Notes under the pieces: model-generated | Databases searched by the model: none | Told to the model about the DNA's origin: nothing | What the model saw: the letters and a program-made list of their open reading frames with translations, nothing else | DNA from: an uncultured Bacteroidota bacterium | Lineage (GTDB): Bacteria > Bacteroidota > Bacteroidia > Flavobacteriales > Flavobacteriaceae | Assembly (NCBI GenBank): GCA_902619855.1 | Contig: CACNGE010000017.1 | Span: forward strand, 1-34,242 | Length of the DNA stretch: 34,242 bases | Direction of reading: 5' to 3' | Made by a program: the position numbers and the translations under genes | Shown here: in pieces, positions 17,817 to 26,764 of the stretch | Layout: every line of letters starts with the position of its first letter | Position numbering within the stretch: the stretch's first letter is position 1

Positions 17817-18671
17817 ATGAAACTTATTCGATTTGGAGAAATCAATAAAGAAAAACCAGGTGTAATTTTATCAAATGGAAAAAAAATAGATGTTTCAGGT
17901 TTTGTAACAGATTATGATGAAAACTTTTTTGGAAATGATGGAATTCAGAAATTGGAAGATTGGTTGTCAAAAAATCAAGATTCTTCCCCAGAAATTCATG
18001 ATGATATTAGATTGGGACCCCCATTGAGTCGTCCTTCAAAAATAGTATGCGTTGGATTAAACTATGCAAAGCATGCTGCTGAAAGTGGTATGGATATTCC
18101 CGAAGAACCCGTACTTTTTTTTAAATCTACTTCTGCCATAGTTGGTCCCTTTGATTCAATTGTAATTCCAAAGGAAAGTGAAAAAACAGATTGGGAGGTT
18201 GAATTAGCTGTTGTGATTGGTAAGAGGGCATCATATGTATCCAAGGAAGACGCGCTAAATCACGTAGCAGGCTATGTGTTGCATAATGATGTTAGTGAAC
18301 GTGCGTTTCAATTGGAAAAATCAGGTCAATGGGTAAAGGGAAAAAGCTGTGATACTTTTGCTCCATTGGGCCCATTTATCGCAACGACGGATGAAATTAA
18401 TAACCCCAATGACTTAAATCTTTGGTTGAAGCTCAATGGAGAAATAATGCAAGATAGTAGTACATCAGATTTTATATTCAACATTCAAGAAGTCGTAAGC
18501 TACATCAGTCAATTTATGACCTTACTGCCTGGAGATATTATTTCAACCGGAACACCCTTTGGAGTTGGATTGGGTTTAAATCCTCCTCGATATCTGAAAG
18601 AAGGTGATGTAGTCGAACTGGGGATAGATGGTTTAGGTATTGCAAGACAACCATGTAAAGTATATAAATGA
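17817..18671 (+). CDS. FAH-family hydrolase, probable 2,4-diketo-3-deoxy-L-fuconate hydrolase
   Basis: A 284-residue fumarylacetoacetate-hydrolase-fold enzyme, expected to split 2,4-diketo-3-deoxy-L-fuconate into pyruvate and L-lactate. The FAH core is clear: IVCVGLNYAKHAAESG, then EEPVLFFKSTSAIVG, the metal-ligand cluster with Glu127 and Glu129 in DWEVELAVVIG, Asp158 in HNDVSERAFQ, and KSCDTFAPLGPFI. The KGKSCDTFAP block is typical of the diketo-deoxy-fuconate and related acid hydrolases. It starts 7 bp after the SDR gene, and its TGA overlaps the ATG of the next reading frame (ATGA), showing translational coupling in the original operon. Cytosolic; substrate inferred from operon content. 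Confidence 0.88.
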   Translation: MKLIRFGEINKEKPGVILSNGKKIDVSGFVTDYDENFFGNDGIQKLEDWLSKNQDSSPEIHDDIRLGPPLSRPSKIVCVGLNYAKHAAESGMDIPEEPVLFFKSTSAIVGPFDSIVIPKESEKTDWEVELAVVIGKRASYVSKEDALNHVAGYVLHNDVSERAFQLEKSGQWVKGKSCDTFAPLGPFIATTDEINNPNDLNLWLKLNGEIMQDSSTSDFIFNIQEVVSYISQFMTLLPGDIISTGTPFGVGLGLNPPRYLKEGDVVELGIDGLGIARQPCKVYK

Positions 18672-18832
18672 TTATTGATAGTCATTATCATTTTTGGAAA
18701 AATAGCGTTGTTTGGGACGCATGGATCGAGCAGTCAATGTCTGTGATTCGAAAAGATTTTCTTCCAACAGATTTGGAATTTTTTTTTCAAGAAAATGGGG
18801 TTGCAAAAAATTTATTACTTAAATCAAAATGA
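18668..18832 (+). pseudogene. Truncated L-fuconolactonase (amidohydrolase-2) N-terminal stump
   Basis: The 54-codon frame starts at the ATGA overlap with the FAH gene and ends at TGA, directly touching the ATG of the next gene. The peptide opens MIIDSHYHFW, the metal-binding HxH start of amidohydrolase-2 family sugar lactonases, and continues with WIEQSMSVIRKDFLPTDLE, closely matching the conserved W-I-x-M-x-V-x-R-D-F-L-P-x-D-L of fuconolactonases. These enzymes are normally about 280 residues, so roughly four fifths, including the later metal ligands, is missing. The stump should be inactive. It is probably a deletion in an ancestral gene whose order matched the L-fucose oxidation pathway. 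L-Fuconolactone also hydrolyses slowly by itself, which could make the loss tolerable. Confidence 0.75.
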
Positions 18833-19987
18833 ATGAAATCAGAAATAAATTATAAATACCCCTCAGTGCCAGATCTTAGAGCACGTGCAAAAAGAAAAAT
18901 TCCAAAATTTGCTTTTGAATATTTAGATGGAGGGTGTAACGATGATGTAAACCTCAAAAAGAATACAGATCGGATTAGAGCTGTAGAGCTAAAGCCAAAA
19001 TATCTAGTTGACTATACCCCTCCTAGCTTAAAAACGAAACTTTTTGGACATACATACGACGCACCGTTCGGTATTTCGCCAGTCGGCTTGCAAGGACTGA
19101 TGTGGCCCAAGTCACCAGAGATATTAGCCAGAGCAGCATTTGATCATAATATCCCTTTTGTATTAAGTACTGTTACCACAGCTAGTATTGAAAAAATTGC
19201 TGAAATTACAGAAGGTAATGCTTGGTTTCAGCTTTATCACCCTTCAGAGGAACGAGTCACCAAAGATATTTTGAAACGCGCCGAAGCAGCAGAATGCCCC
19301 GTATTGATCATCCTTGCTGATGTCCCTTCTTTTGGTTATCGCCCTAGAGATATTCGTAATGGTTTGTCCATGCCACCAAAAATGACTTTGACCAATATTA
19401 TTAATGCATCTAAAAGACCCCATTGGGCATTGCAAACTTTAATTCATGGTCAACCAAGTTTCGAGATACTCAAACCTTATATGTCAAAAAACTTAAATTT
19501 AAATCAACTAGCGAAATTTATGGATGCTACGTTTTCAGGTCGTTTAGATGAAGAAAAAATCAAAAAGATACGTGATCTGTGGAAAGGTAAATTAGTACTT
19601 AAAGGAGCCGAGTCTGCTCATGATGTAGAAAAAGCGTACCAACTGGGTTTAGACGGAGTTATTATTTCCAATCATGGTGGACGTCAAGTTGACGTTGGTC
19701 AAGCGACTATAGATTCATTAAAAGACATTGCACCACTTTATAATGACAAGTTAACTGTGATGATGGATAGTGGTATTCGAGGTGGGGCTGATGTGGCGCG
19801 CGTGATGGCAAGTGGAGCGGATTTTAGTTTTTTAGGTCGTACTTTTATGTATGGTGTTTCTGCTCTTGGAAAAAAAGGGGGGCATCATACAATTGCGATG
19901 TTAAAAAAACAATTGACTCAAGTCATGGAGCAGCTAAGTTGTGCACAAATTGATGATTTACAAAGTAAAATAATTCAAACTTTATAA
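18833..19987 (+). CDS. lldD: FMN-dependent alpha-hydroxy-acid dehydrogenase, probable L-lactate dehydrogenase
   Basis: A 384-residue member of the L-lactate dehydrogenase/glycolate oxidase family, which oxidises L-lactate to pyruvate with FMN and passes electrons to the respiratory chain. Visible landmarks: the PKFAFEYLDGGCNDD start, ISPVGLQGLMWP, WFQLY (Tyr135), LADVPSFGYRPRDIRNG (Asp163), Lys257 in LVLKGAES, the catalytic pair His281 and Arg284 in SNHGGRQVD, and the phosphate-binding MDSGIRGGADV. Length and motifs are complete. Lactate is the expected product of the upstream hydrolase, which makes lactate the likeliest substrate; the family also includes mandelate and glycolate enzymes. The ATG abuts the stop of the fuconolactonase stump. 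Confidence 0.85.
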   Translation: MKSEINYKYPSVPDLRARAKRKIPKFAFEYLDGGCNDDVNLKKNTDRIRAVELKPKYLVDYTPPSLKTKLFGHTYDAPFGISPVGLQGLMWPKSPEILARAAFDHNIPFVLSTVTTASIEKIAEITEGNAWFQLYHPSEERVTKDILKRAEAAECPVLIILADVPSFGYRPRDIRNGLSMPPKMTLTNIINASKRPHWALQTLIHGQPSFEILKPYMSKNLNLNQLAKFMDATFSGRLDEEKIKKIRDLWKGKLVLKGAESAHDVEKAYQLGLDGVIISNHGGRQVDVGQATIDSLKDIAPLYNDKLTVMMDSGIRGGADVARVMASGADFSFLGRTFMYGVSALGKKGGHHTIAMLKKQLTQVMEQLSCAQIDDLQSKIIQTL

Positions 19988-20019
19988 ATGCAATTCATGG
20001 AAATTTCTTAAATTAAAAC

Positions 20020-21534
20020 ATGAAAAAATTAGGCTATCTCTTTTTAAAAGCGAGAACTATGCATTTGGTTCTCCTTATGTTAATATTCAATGTTGTTAAT
20101 AGCCAGACCAATGCTTTGAACATGTCATCTGTTGACAGTACTTCATATAAAAAGATGCAGAATTCAAAACATAAAGCCATTAGTCATTTTAATGATTCTA
20201 AATATGGTATGTTTATTCATTGGGGATTATATGCTATACCCGGGGGAGTGTGGAAAAATCAAAGGATGGAGGATTTGAAAGGTCCAAAAGTGGCAGAGTG
20301 GATCCAACTCGCGGCACAAATTCCAAGAAATGAATATTCGGAATTAGCTAAACAATTTAATCCAACTAATTTTGATGCTACTGCTATTGCCAAATTAATC
20401 AAATCTGCTGGAATGAAGTATTTAGTTATTACTGCAAAGCATCACGATGGTTTTGCGCTCTATGACTCTGAGGTAAGTAAGTATAATATTGTAGATGCTA
20501 CCCCTTACAAAACTGATGTTATTGATGCGTTATATGAAGCATGTAAATCTGAAGGTATCGATTTTGGTTTATATTACTCACACAATATTGATTGGTTTGA
20601 TGGTAATGATTGTGGTTATAGTGAACTCATTTCATCTGGTTTGCCCTTAAACGAAAAAGCCCAAAGAAAATTTGGAGTTAATACGTGGGATCCTAGTCCG
20701 AATACATTCTCAGATTATCTATATAAAAAAGCTTTTCCTCAAGTCATAGAATTGCTGACAAAGTATGCTGACATGACAACCTTATGGTATGATATGCCAC
20801 ATTATTTAACCCCAAAACAGAGTTATGAATTTTATAAACTAGCATATGATTATCAACCTCAATTATTAATAAATTCTAGAGTTGGCAATTCCCTTGGTGA
20901 TTTTGATATCCCAGGTGATAATAAAATACCTGAAAACCCACTGAATATCTCAAAACCTTGGCAAACAGTTGGAACTACAAATAATTCTTGGGGGTTTAAA
21001 TCTTATGATAATGATTGGAAAAGCCCTAACGAACTTTTGTTTTGGCTCATTGAAATTGTTAGTAAAGGAGGAAATTATATGCTAAATATTGGGCCAGACA
21101 GTATGGGAGATGTACCAGAAGAATCATTTAAAAATTTAATTGCCCTTGGAAACTGGTTGAAAATTAATGGTGAAGGCATTTACAATACTAAGCGTTGGGA
21201 AATTACCCATGAGGGTCCTACCCAAATTTTTATGAAGGGCACAAATCATAGAGAAAAGAATAAAGGCAAACCTCTAGAATTTACTACCAAAGATTTCTGG
21301 TTTACTATCAACTCTAATCACCTTTTTGCAACAGCTTTGGTTTATCCTCAAGAAAACGAATCTATAATCATAGAAAGTTTGTCAAAATTATCGGGGTATA
21401 AAGTAAAAAGCGTAAACCAACTAGGATCTATAAATTCCTTACAATGGAAGCAAACCAAAACCGGTTTAAAAATTAGTGGAGTAAAGAGAACAGCTTCTGG
21501 ATTGGGTTACACATTAAAAATTGATATCGATTAA
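20020..21534 (+). CDS. Secreted GH29 alpha-L-fucosidase
   Basis: Exo-acting alpha-L-fucosidase (retaining) of glycoside hydrolase family 29, 504 residues. The catalytic barrel shows [14 protein letters not shown] (about 65-78), the [11 protein letters not shown] block (140-150), [11 protein letters not shown] and the likely nucleophile Asp258 in [10 protein letters not shown], then NSRVG, followed by NYMLNIGPD, all standard GH29 landmarks. The C-terminus (about 400-504) is a beta-sandwich. It has an N-terminal signal peptide; the ATG at 20059 ([10 protein letters not shown]) would give a tidier signal than the upstream ATG at 20020 and may be the true start. It is the last gene of the operon, 32 bp after the lactate dehydrogenase, which links extracytoplasmic release of fucose with its cytosolic oxidation. 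Confidence 0.92.
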   Translation: MKKLGYLFLKARTMHLVLLMLIFNVVNSQTNALNMSSVDSTSYKKMQNSKHKAISHFNDSKYGMFIHWGLYAIPGGVWKNQRMEDLKGPKVAEWIQLAAQIPRNEYSELAKQFNPTNFDATAIAKLIKSAGMKYLVITAKHHDGFALYDSEVSKYNIVDATPYKTDVIDALYEACKSEGIDFGLYYSHNIDWFDGNDCGYSELISSGLPLNEKAQRKFGVNTWDPSPNTFSDYLYKKAFPQVIELLTKYADMTTLWYDMPHYLTPKQSYEFYKLAYDYQPQLLINSRVGNSLGDFDIPGDNKIPENPLNISKPWQTVGTTNNSWGFKSYDNDWKSPNELLFWLIEIVSKGGNYMLNIGPDSMGDVPEESFKNLIALGNWLKINGEGIYNTKRWEITHEGPTQIFMKGTNHREKNKGKPLEFTTKDFWFTINSNHLFATALVYPQENESIIIESLSKLSGYKVKSVNQLGSINSLQWKQTKTGLKISGVKRTASGLGYTLKIDID

Positions 21535-21601
21535 TATATAAAAACACTAAAAATATTTAGGCTGTTATCTAAAGTTTAAAAATCTCTTATTTCCTTGTTA
21601 C

Positions 21602-23134
21602 TTACAATTTGGTAGTTCCCTTAGTTTTTACAATTTTTTCTTCTTTTCCTTCTGCTGAATTTGGGTCAGGGTAACCAGAACCCTCAAAAACATCTTTAGC
21701 CCAACTCTGGTGAAGTGCAAGTAGTTCTTTTAATATTTTGGGTTCTTTCAATGCATAGTTTATTTCTTCTGGTTTTTCGTCATCTAAGTTGGCTAAGTAG
21801 TATTCAGGCATTTCAAATTCTTTTTCAGGATGAATGGAGAACTTTCCTGTGGTATCATGACCATCAAAAATAAGTTTCCAGTTTCCTTTTCTAACTGCCC
21901 ACATACCTTGCCACATCCAATGCAAAACTTCGTGAGGCGATTTAGCGTCATCAGAATTTATAATATCTAAAATGCTTTTGCCGTCAAGTTTATTCTTTGG
22001 TTTTGGAATTTCAAGTATTTCACAAATGGTAGGTAGTATATCAAGATTTACAATTGCTTGATCTCTTGTTTCACCTTGTGGAAATAATTTCGGATAACTT
22101 ATTACCGCTGGTACTCTGATGCCACCTTCAAAGAAGCTACCTTTAGCACCACGCCATTTTCCAGTAAAGCCGCCTCCACCATTTCCTCCATAACTTTCAT
22201 TCCAGTTATAATAATCTTCAGTTGAGTGCCCATTATCACTCATATAAATTACCATGGTGTTATCTCTTAATCCAAGTTCGTCAAGTTTTTCTAAAATTTG
22301 CCCCATTCTATGATCAAGAGTGGTAATCATTGGTGCGTAAGAGCTTCTGGGCCATTCTAGATGTTTATATTGTTTTATGAAAGTTGAATCCGGTTGCTCA
22401 GGATAATGCGGTAGACTAAACGGAACATAAAGGAAGAAAGGATCATTTTTACTTTCTTCTAAAAACCTATTTGCCTCTGAAACCTGCATATCTGGAAAAT
22501 ACTTTCCATCTTCAAATATTTCTTCTTTATTTTTATAAAGATCATGGAATTGTGGTCTTTGCCAATTCGCATGTAAAAATTTATGAGAATAATAATCAAT
22601 AAAACCACCTCTAAAACCAAAGAATTCATCAAACCCTTGATCTAAAGGCCCATGATCCATGGTCGCTCCCAGATGCCATTTTCCAATTAGTCCAGTCTTA
22701 TATCCATAGGATTTTAAATGCTCAGCAATTGTAATTTCTTTAAGATCCATTACGCGACCCTCGTAGTCGTCGGGATGACAAGAGGTCCATTGATTAACAC
22801 CACTACGTTGTGGCGCACGGCCGGTTAAAAGTGCAGCTCTAGAGGGACAACAAACCGTATGACCATAGGCTTGTGTAAACTTTATTCCTTGAGTGGCTAA
22901 CTTGTCTAAAACCGGTGTTTGAATGTCAGATGCGCCATAGCACCCAGCATCTAAAGTTCCTTGGTCGTCAGTAAAAAAAAGTAGTATGTTGGGTTTTTTC
23001 TCGTTTAAGCTTGCAGACGACGTTTCTTTTGCTGTGCTTTTATTTTGTGAATTGGTATTACAAGAAGTTAGGCTTGCAACTACAATGACAGTTACAATCT
23101 TGAAGAAAGTATTTTTTATGACTCGCATCGTCAA
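21602..23134 (-). CDS. S1-family sulfatase, lipoprotein (sulfatase 1)
   Basis: A type I formylglycine sulfatase, 510 residues, removing sulfate esters from a carbohydrate. The active-site sequence is CCPSRAALLTG, where Cys95 of C-x-P-S-R becomes formylglycine. Asp56-Asp57 (FFTDDQG) and the later YMSDNGH bind the calcium ion, and KGSFFEGGIRVPAVISYP is the usual conserved loop. A lipobox ends at Cys25 (LTSC), so it is probably tethered to a membrane. Neither the sulfatase-maturase gene nor the exact S1 subfamily can be seen here. It is the last gene of the minus-strand arm, convergent with GH29, with 36 bp between it and the small Spy-like gene upstream. Confidence 0.93.
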   Translation of the reverse strand: MTMRVIKNTFFKIVTVIVVASLTSCNTNSQNKSTAKETSSASLNEKKPNILLFFTDDQGTLDAGCYGASDIQTPVLDKLATQGIKFTQAYGHTVCCPSRAALLTGRAPQRSGVNQWTSCHPDDYEGRVMDLKEITIAEHLKSYGYKTGLIGKWHLGATMDHGPLDQGFDEFFGFRGGFIDYYSHKFLHANWQRPQFHDLYKNKEEIFEDGKYFPDMQVSEANRFLEESKNDPFFLYVPFSLPHYPEQPDSTFIKQYKHLEWPRSSYAPMITTLDHRMGQILEKLDELGLRDNTMVIYMSDNGHSTEDYYNWNESYGGNGGGGFTGKWRGAKGSFFEGGIRVPAVISYPKLFPQGETRDQAIVNLDILPTICEILEIPKPKNKLDGKSILDIINSDDAKSPHEVLHWMWQGMWAVRKGNWKLIFDGHDTTGKFSIHPEKEFEMPEYYLANLDDEKPEEINYALKEPKILKELLALHQSWAKDVFEGSGYPDPNSAEGKEEKIVKTKGTTKL

Positions 23135-23170
23135 AAAATTTAGAATAAAGGATGTTTGATAGAGATAACT

Positions 23171-23512
23171 CTATTTTTTAGAATTTTCCCTTTTTGCTTT
23201 AAAATGTGCATGCATTTTCATCATTCTATCTCCTCCAAGGAAATCTTTCATAACACGGTTTGTAGCTCTAGATAATACTTTCATTTCAGCTTTGAATGTT
23301 TCTTGATTGTCTTTGTGCTTTTCTTTTAAAACAGTAATCTTTTTCTCCTTCGCTAAAAGTGCTTCGTATACTTTTAAAGTTTCTTCTTTGTCAAGTGATA
23401 ATACTCTAACAATTTCGTCAGTTCTTTTTTGAGCTTTTTTCTCTTCTTTGGATTGGGCAGAACTCGAAATTGTAATGAATAATAAAACGATCGTAGTGAA
23501 AATATGTTTCAT
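23171..23512 (-). CDS. Small secreted Spy-like helical protein
   Basis: A 113-residue secreted helical protein (MKHIFTTIV start, signal peptide ending near SSSAQ). An upstream in-frame ATG at 23578 would add 22 residues before the signal peptide, so 23512 is the better start. It shares the C-terminal motif KDFLG-x2-RMM-K-x-H-x2-FKAK with the 116-residue protein at 13809 and with the N-terminal domain of the fusion gene at 14279. It sits between two sulfatase genes on the same strand and has its own -7 box 30 bp upstream. Function unknown; it could act as a periplasmic chaperone or cofactor for the secreted enzymes around it. Confidence 0.8.
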   Translation of the reverse strand: MKHIFTTIVLLFITISSSAQSKEEKKAQKRTDEIVRVLSLDKEETLKVYEALLAKEKKITVLKEKHKDNQETFKAEMKVLSRATNRVMKDFLGGDRMMKMHAHFKAKRENSKK

Positions 23513-23541
23513 AACATTTAGTTTATAATTTATGTTGATAA

Positions 23542-23549
23542 CAAAGTTA
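23542..23549 (-). promoter_or_regulatory. Candidate -7 box of the 113-residue Spy-like gene
   Basis: TAACTTTG on the minus strand is an exact TAnnTTTG match, 29 bp upstream of the ATG at 23512, in the 99-bp gap after sulfatase 2. No -33 TTG is seen at the usual distance. It would give the small gene and sulfatase 1 a separate transcript. Confidence 0.3.
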
Positions 23550-23611
23550 TTTTTGAAACATGATGAGCTTATTATCATTTATTTCAAAAAATACCACAAA
23601 AGTTACAAACG

Positions 23612-25129
23612 CTAATGTTCAAACATTGGAGCATGATTAGACCTCTTTCTCCATTTTTCAGCTCTTTTATTTAGGACTTCAGGATTTATATCGTAAATAG
23701 AATTACTTAATTTGGTGTAGTTGGGTTGTGCATCCTCAGGTGGAAAATTAGAAATTATTGCTTTGAATTTTTTTATAATAGGTTTAATTTTTTTTGAATT
23801 TGAATGAATCAAGTTCTCCTTTTCTTCTGCACCAATTGTTAAGTTGTAGACATGAGATATTTGCCCTAGAGTATCAACAAACACCTTATAATTTTCGTCT
23901 CTTAAAGCTCTATCTCTAAACTTATGAAGGTTAGTAGCACGCTTAAAATTTAATCGAGCTGGTAGTGACCCCATAGTTAAAATCCAATCTCGATTACTTT
24001 TCGTTTTGTATCCTAGAATGACATCAATGAAAGATTTTCCATCAAAATGAAAATCTTTAGGGAGTGAAGCATTTCCAAGGTCAGCAAAGGTTGGTAACAA
24101 ATCACTAAAATCAACTAGCGCGTCTGTTTCAACACCAGCCGGAACTCTTCCGGGCCAGTTGACGATAAAAGGTTGGTTGACACCATTTTCGGTCAAGTAG
24201 GTTTTACCACCTCTGACGGATTTTCCGTTAAGGCGTCCTGTTATATTTCCAGAAGTTCCGTTATCTGTTGTCCAAAAAATAATTGTGTTATCTCTAATAC
24301 CAAGATTATCAATTGCTGTGACTAATTTTCCAAGGATTTCATCTGTATAACGAACCATGGCTTTGTGCTTTTCCATTTTCCCTGAAACTTTTGGTTCACT
24401 AGGGGTAGTTGTTAATGGTCCGTGAGGTAAACACATTGGATAGTAAATCAACATTGGTTCATCTTTGTTTTTCTTCATAAAATCAATGATGAAATCAGTA
24501 AAAATATCCTCGCCGAATTGCCCTTCGTAGGTTTTACTCCCCTTTGCCGTATGGATGTAAGGATTCCAATAACGCTCTTGGCTTAAAGTTTCATTACCAC
24601 CTTCGACCCCTGTCCACATTGCATATTCATCAAAACCATGGTCGTTCATAACTGTTGGTTGTAGCCTAAAATCATTAATTTGCCATTTTCCTGCAGCACA
24701 GGTTTTGTAACCTGCTTGCTGCATTATTTTAGGTAAACTTGGATTTTTATTCGAGTCAAAATTTACACCATGACCCCATCGTGGCACATCGTAATGATTA
24801 ACCCAACCGTGGCGAAATGGATATTGACCGGTTAAAAAAGTAACTCTCGAAGGCGTGCATTGGGGCATTGACCATGCATTATTGAACTGCATTCCTTCTT
24901 TTGCTAAAAGATCAATATTAGGCGTTTCGATATCATCAGCATCGTATTTACTTATCCATTCCTTGCCCAAATCGTCTAATAGAATGAATATAATATTCGG
25001 TTTTTGGTTTTTGGTTTTACTTTCATTTAAACTGTTTTTAAAATTTCCGCAGCTTAACATTAGCGAAAAAAATAAAAGATATAAAGACCAGTTAAAAAGT
25101 TTTATAAATGTTGTCGAATTGAATGTCAA
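23612..25129 (-). CDS. S1-family sulfatase, lipoprotein (sulfatase 2)
   Basis: A type I sulfatase of 505 residues. The formylglycine motif is CTPSRVTFLTG with Cys91 as the nucleophile precursor; metal ligands include the LDD block (51-53) and TTDNGTS. The NGKSVRGGKTYLTENG stretch is the equivalent of the conserved Lys-containing loop. A lipobox ends at Cys27 (LSC), so it is a probable lipoprotein. It resembles sulfatase 4 more than the other two (shared RYW-x-P, G-x-DIF-x2-FI-x2-FM segment). It lies 4 bp downstream of sulfatase 3, indicating tight co-transcription. Confidence 0.93.
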   Translation of the reverse strand: MTFNSTTFIKLFNWSLYLLFFSLMLSCGNFKNSLNESKTKNQKPNIIFILLDDLGKEWISKYDADDIETPNIDLLAKEGMQFNNAWSMPQCTPSRVTFLTGQYPFRHGWVNHYDVPRWGHGVNFDSNKNPSLPKIMQQAGYKTCAAGKWQINDFRLQPTVMNDHGFDEYAMWTGVEGGNETLSQERYWNPYIHTAKGSKTYEGQFGEDIFTDFIIDFMKKNKDEPMLIYYPMCLPHGPLTTTPSEPKVSGKMEKHKAMVRYTDEILGKLVTAIDNLGIRDNTIIFWTTDNGTSGNITGRLNGKSVRGGKTYLTENGVNQPFIVNWPGRVPAGVETDALVDFSDLLPTFADLGNASLPKDFHFDGKSFIDVILGYKTKSNRDWILTMGSLPARLNFKRATNLHKFRDRALRDENYKVFVDTLGQISHVYNLTIGAEEKENLIHSNSKKIKPIIKKFKAIISNFPPEDAQPNYTKLSNSIYDINPEVLNKRAEKWRKRSNHAPMFEH

Positions 25130-25133
25130 GTGG

Positions 25134-26732
25134 CTAATTTTTTACAATAGGTTTTGAAATACTTAAGGGAAAAGTTCCCGGTAAATCGTCAATGTACTTT
25201 TTGAGCTCAAGTTTTAACTCTTCAACAAGTTCTTCGTTAAAAGTATTTTTATAGCCATTTTCCTTTTCAAAAGGATCTTTGCTTATATCATAAAACTGAT
25301 CTTGAGAAAAATAGTTTTTCGCATAAAACTTTAACGCACGACTTTCAGAACCTCTTCCACCAGCTTTATCACATAAATGAGTTGCTTTTTTACCATTTTT
25401 CTCTAATCGGTTTTTTACATTTTCGGGAGCCTTAAATACTAGATATTTTTTTCCATCTTTTAAAATGGCTCTGGTAGCACCCACTTCAAAATATAACGAA
25501 TTATGAATGGGTTCATCTTTTCCTTGTAGCAATGGTAGCATGCTTCTGCCATCAATCTTATAGTTTTCTGAGGGCTCTATTTTTGCCAGTTCTAATACAG
25601 TAGGCACCAAATCGATATTAGAAACCATGTGCTTTGTTCTGATGCCACTTTTAATGTAAGACGGTCCCCAAGCAAAACTTACTGTTTTAACACCACCTTG
25701 GTAGAGTGATCCTTTTCCAAATTCAACACCATGGTCATTTATAAAAAATATAATGGTGTTTTCTAATTCGTTGATGGCATCTAATTTATTGAGTAATGCA
25801 CCAATAGCGTCGTCAAGCCATAATACATCTGTTTTTTCCTGCTCTAAACCAGCTTCTTGAATACGTTTACCAATGGTTTCACGAGGGGGCATCACTTCAA
25901 GAGGCTTTTCTAAAAATCCTATTGGTGTTGCCAAAGGATCCCCCTTGTGTTTTGAACCTAATTTATCAGGACCATGAGCAACGGTTGTAGCAAAATATAA
26001 GAAAAAAGGATTCTCTTTCTTTTCAACTTCTGTCAAAAAGGTTAAAGCTGAATCAACTATCCATTCCATATTATGATCTTCTACAACTTTAGGGTAATGA
26101 TTTGGCAAATTTCCTTTGTAAATGGATCCAGCGTAATCAAATCCAACTTTTTTATAAGAGGTGATTTGTGCTAATTGATTCTCAAACAACTGTGATTTGA
26201 CAATAGAATCTCTTGGATTTGAATTTAAGGGTACTTTATGAGGGTTTGTTGAGTATATTACATGATTTTTTCCAACACCACCTGTAAAATAGCCGTTCTT
26301 TTGAAGTTCTTTAGCAATATTGTTGGTATTTGAGTTGATACGCACATTCCAAGTTACATTAGTCTGTCCCTGATATCTCCTTATATTTGATTTTTTACTG
26401 CCTCTACTGGCATAATTTCCTGTGAGTATGCTGTATCTACTTGGTGTACAAACGGAGGTACTTACGTAGCTCTCATCAAAAATCACTCCTTCTCTAACCA
26501 ATCTATCCATGTTAGGAGTAAGGTTGGTCGGGTTTCCATCTTCGTCTTGCCCTTCTTTTAAGAAATTAAATTGATTGCGATGTTGATCATCAGTAACAAT
26601 GAAGATGATATTTGGTTGTTTTTTAAAATATGATTTTGGATTTTCTTTTTTTTGAGCGAATGACATGAAAGGCATAAAAAGTGTAAATACACTAATAAAA
26701 AGCGTATAAATTATTGGTTTTGATTTCTTCAT
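25134..26732 (-). CDS. S1-family sulfatase, secreted (sulfatase 3)
   Basis: A type I sulfatase of 532 residues. The motif CTPSRYSILTG places formylglycine at Cys95; the metal region FIVTDDQHRN (about 44-53) and INDHGVEFGKGSLYQGG are clear. The N-terminus is a normal signal peptide (ending SFAQ, about residue 27) without a lipobox, so it should be periplasmic or exported. It is flanked by sulfatase 2 (4 bp) and sulfatase 4 (32 bp) in the same operon. The S1 subfamily and substrate position (2-, 3- or 4-sulfate) cannot be determined by eye. Confidence 0.92.
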   Translation of the reverse strand: MKKSKPIIYTLFISVFTLFMPFMSFAQKKENPKSYFKKQPNIIFIVTDDQHRNQFNFLKEGQDEDGNPTNLTPNMDRLVREGVIFDESYVSTSVCTPSRYSILTGNYASRGSKKSNIRRYQGQTNVTWNVRINSNTNNIAKELQKNGYFTGGVGKNHVIYSTNPHKVPLNSNPRDSIVKSQLFENQLAQITSYKKVGFDYAGSIYKGNLPNHYPKVVEDHNMEWIVDSALTFLTEVEKKENPFFLYFATTVAHGPDKLGSKHKGDPLATPIGFLEKPLEVMPPRETIGKRIQEAGLEQEKTDVLWLDDAIGALLNKLDAINELENTIIFFINDHGVEFGKGSLYQGGVKTVSFAWGPSYIKSGIRTKHMVSNIDLVPTVLELAKIEPSENYKIDGRSMLPLLQGKDEPIHNSLYFEVGATRAILKDGKKYLVFKAPENVKNRLEKNGKKATHLCDKAGGRGSESRALKFYAKNYFSQDQFYDISKDPFEKENGYKNTFNEELVEELKLELKKYIDDLPGTFPLSISKPIVKN

Positions 26733-26764
26733 TTACTCTACTCTTAAATTAAATTCTAATTATT

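Noticed and set aside
23513-23578. Upstream start of the 113-residue Spy-like gene
   Set aside because: It would place 22 polar residues before a typical signal peptide and would include the -7 box in the coding region.
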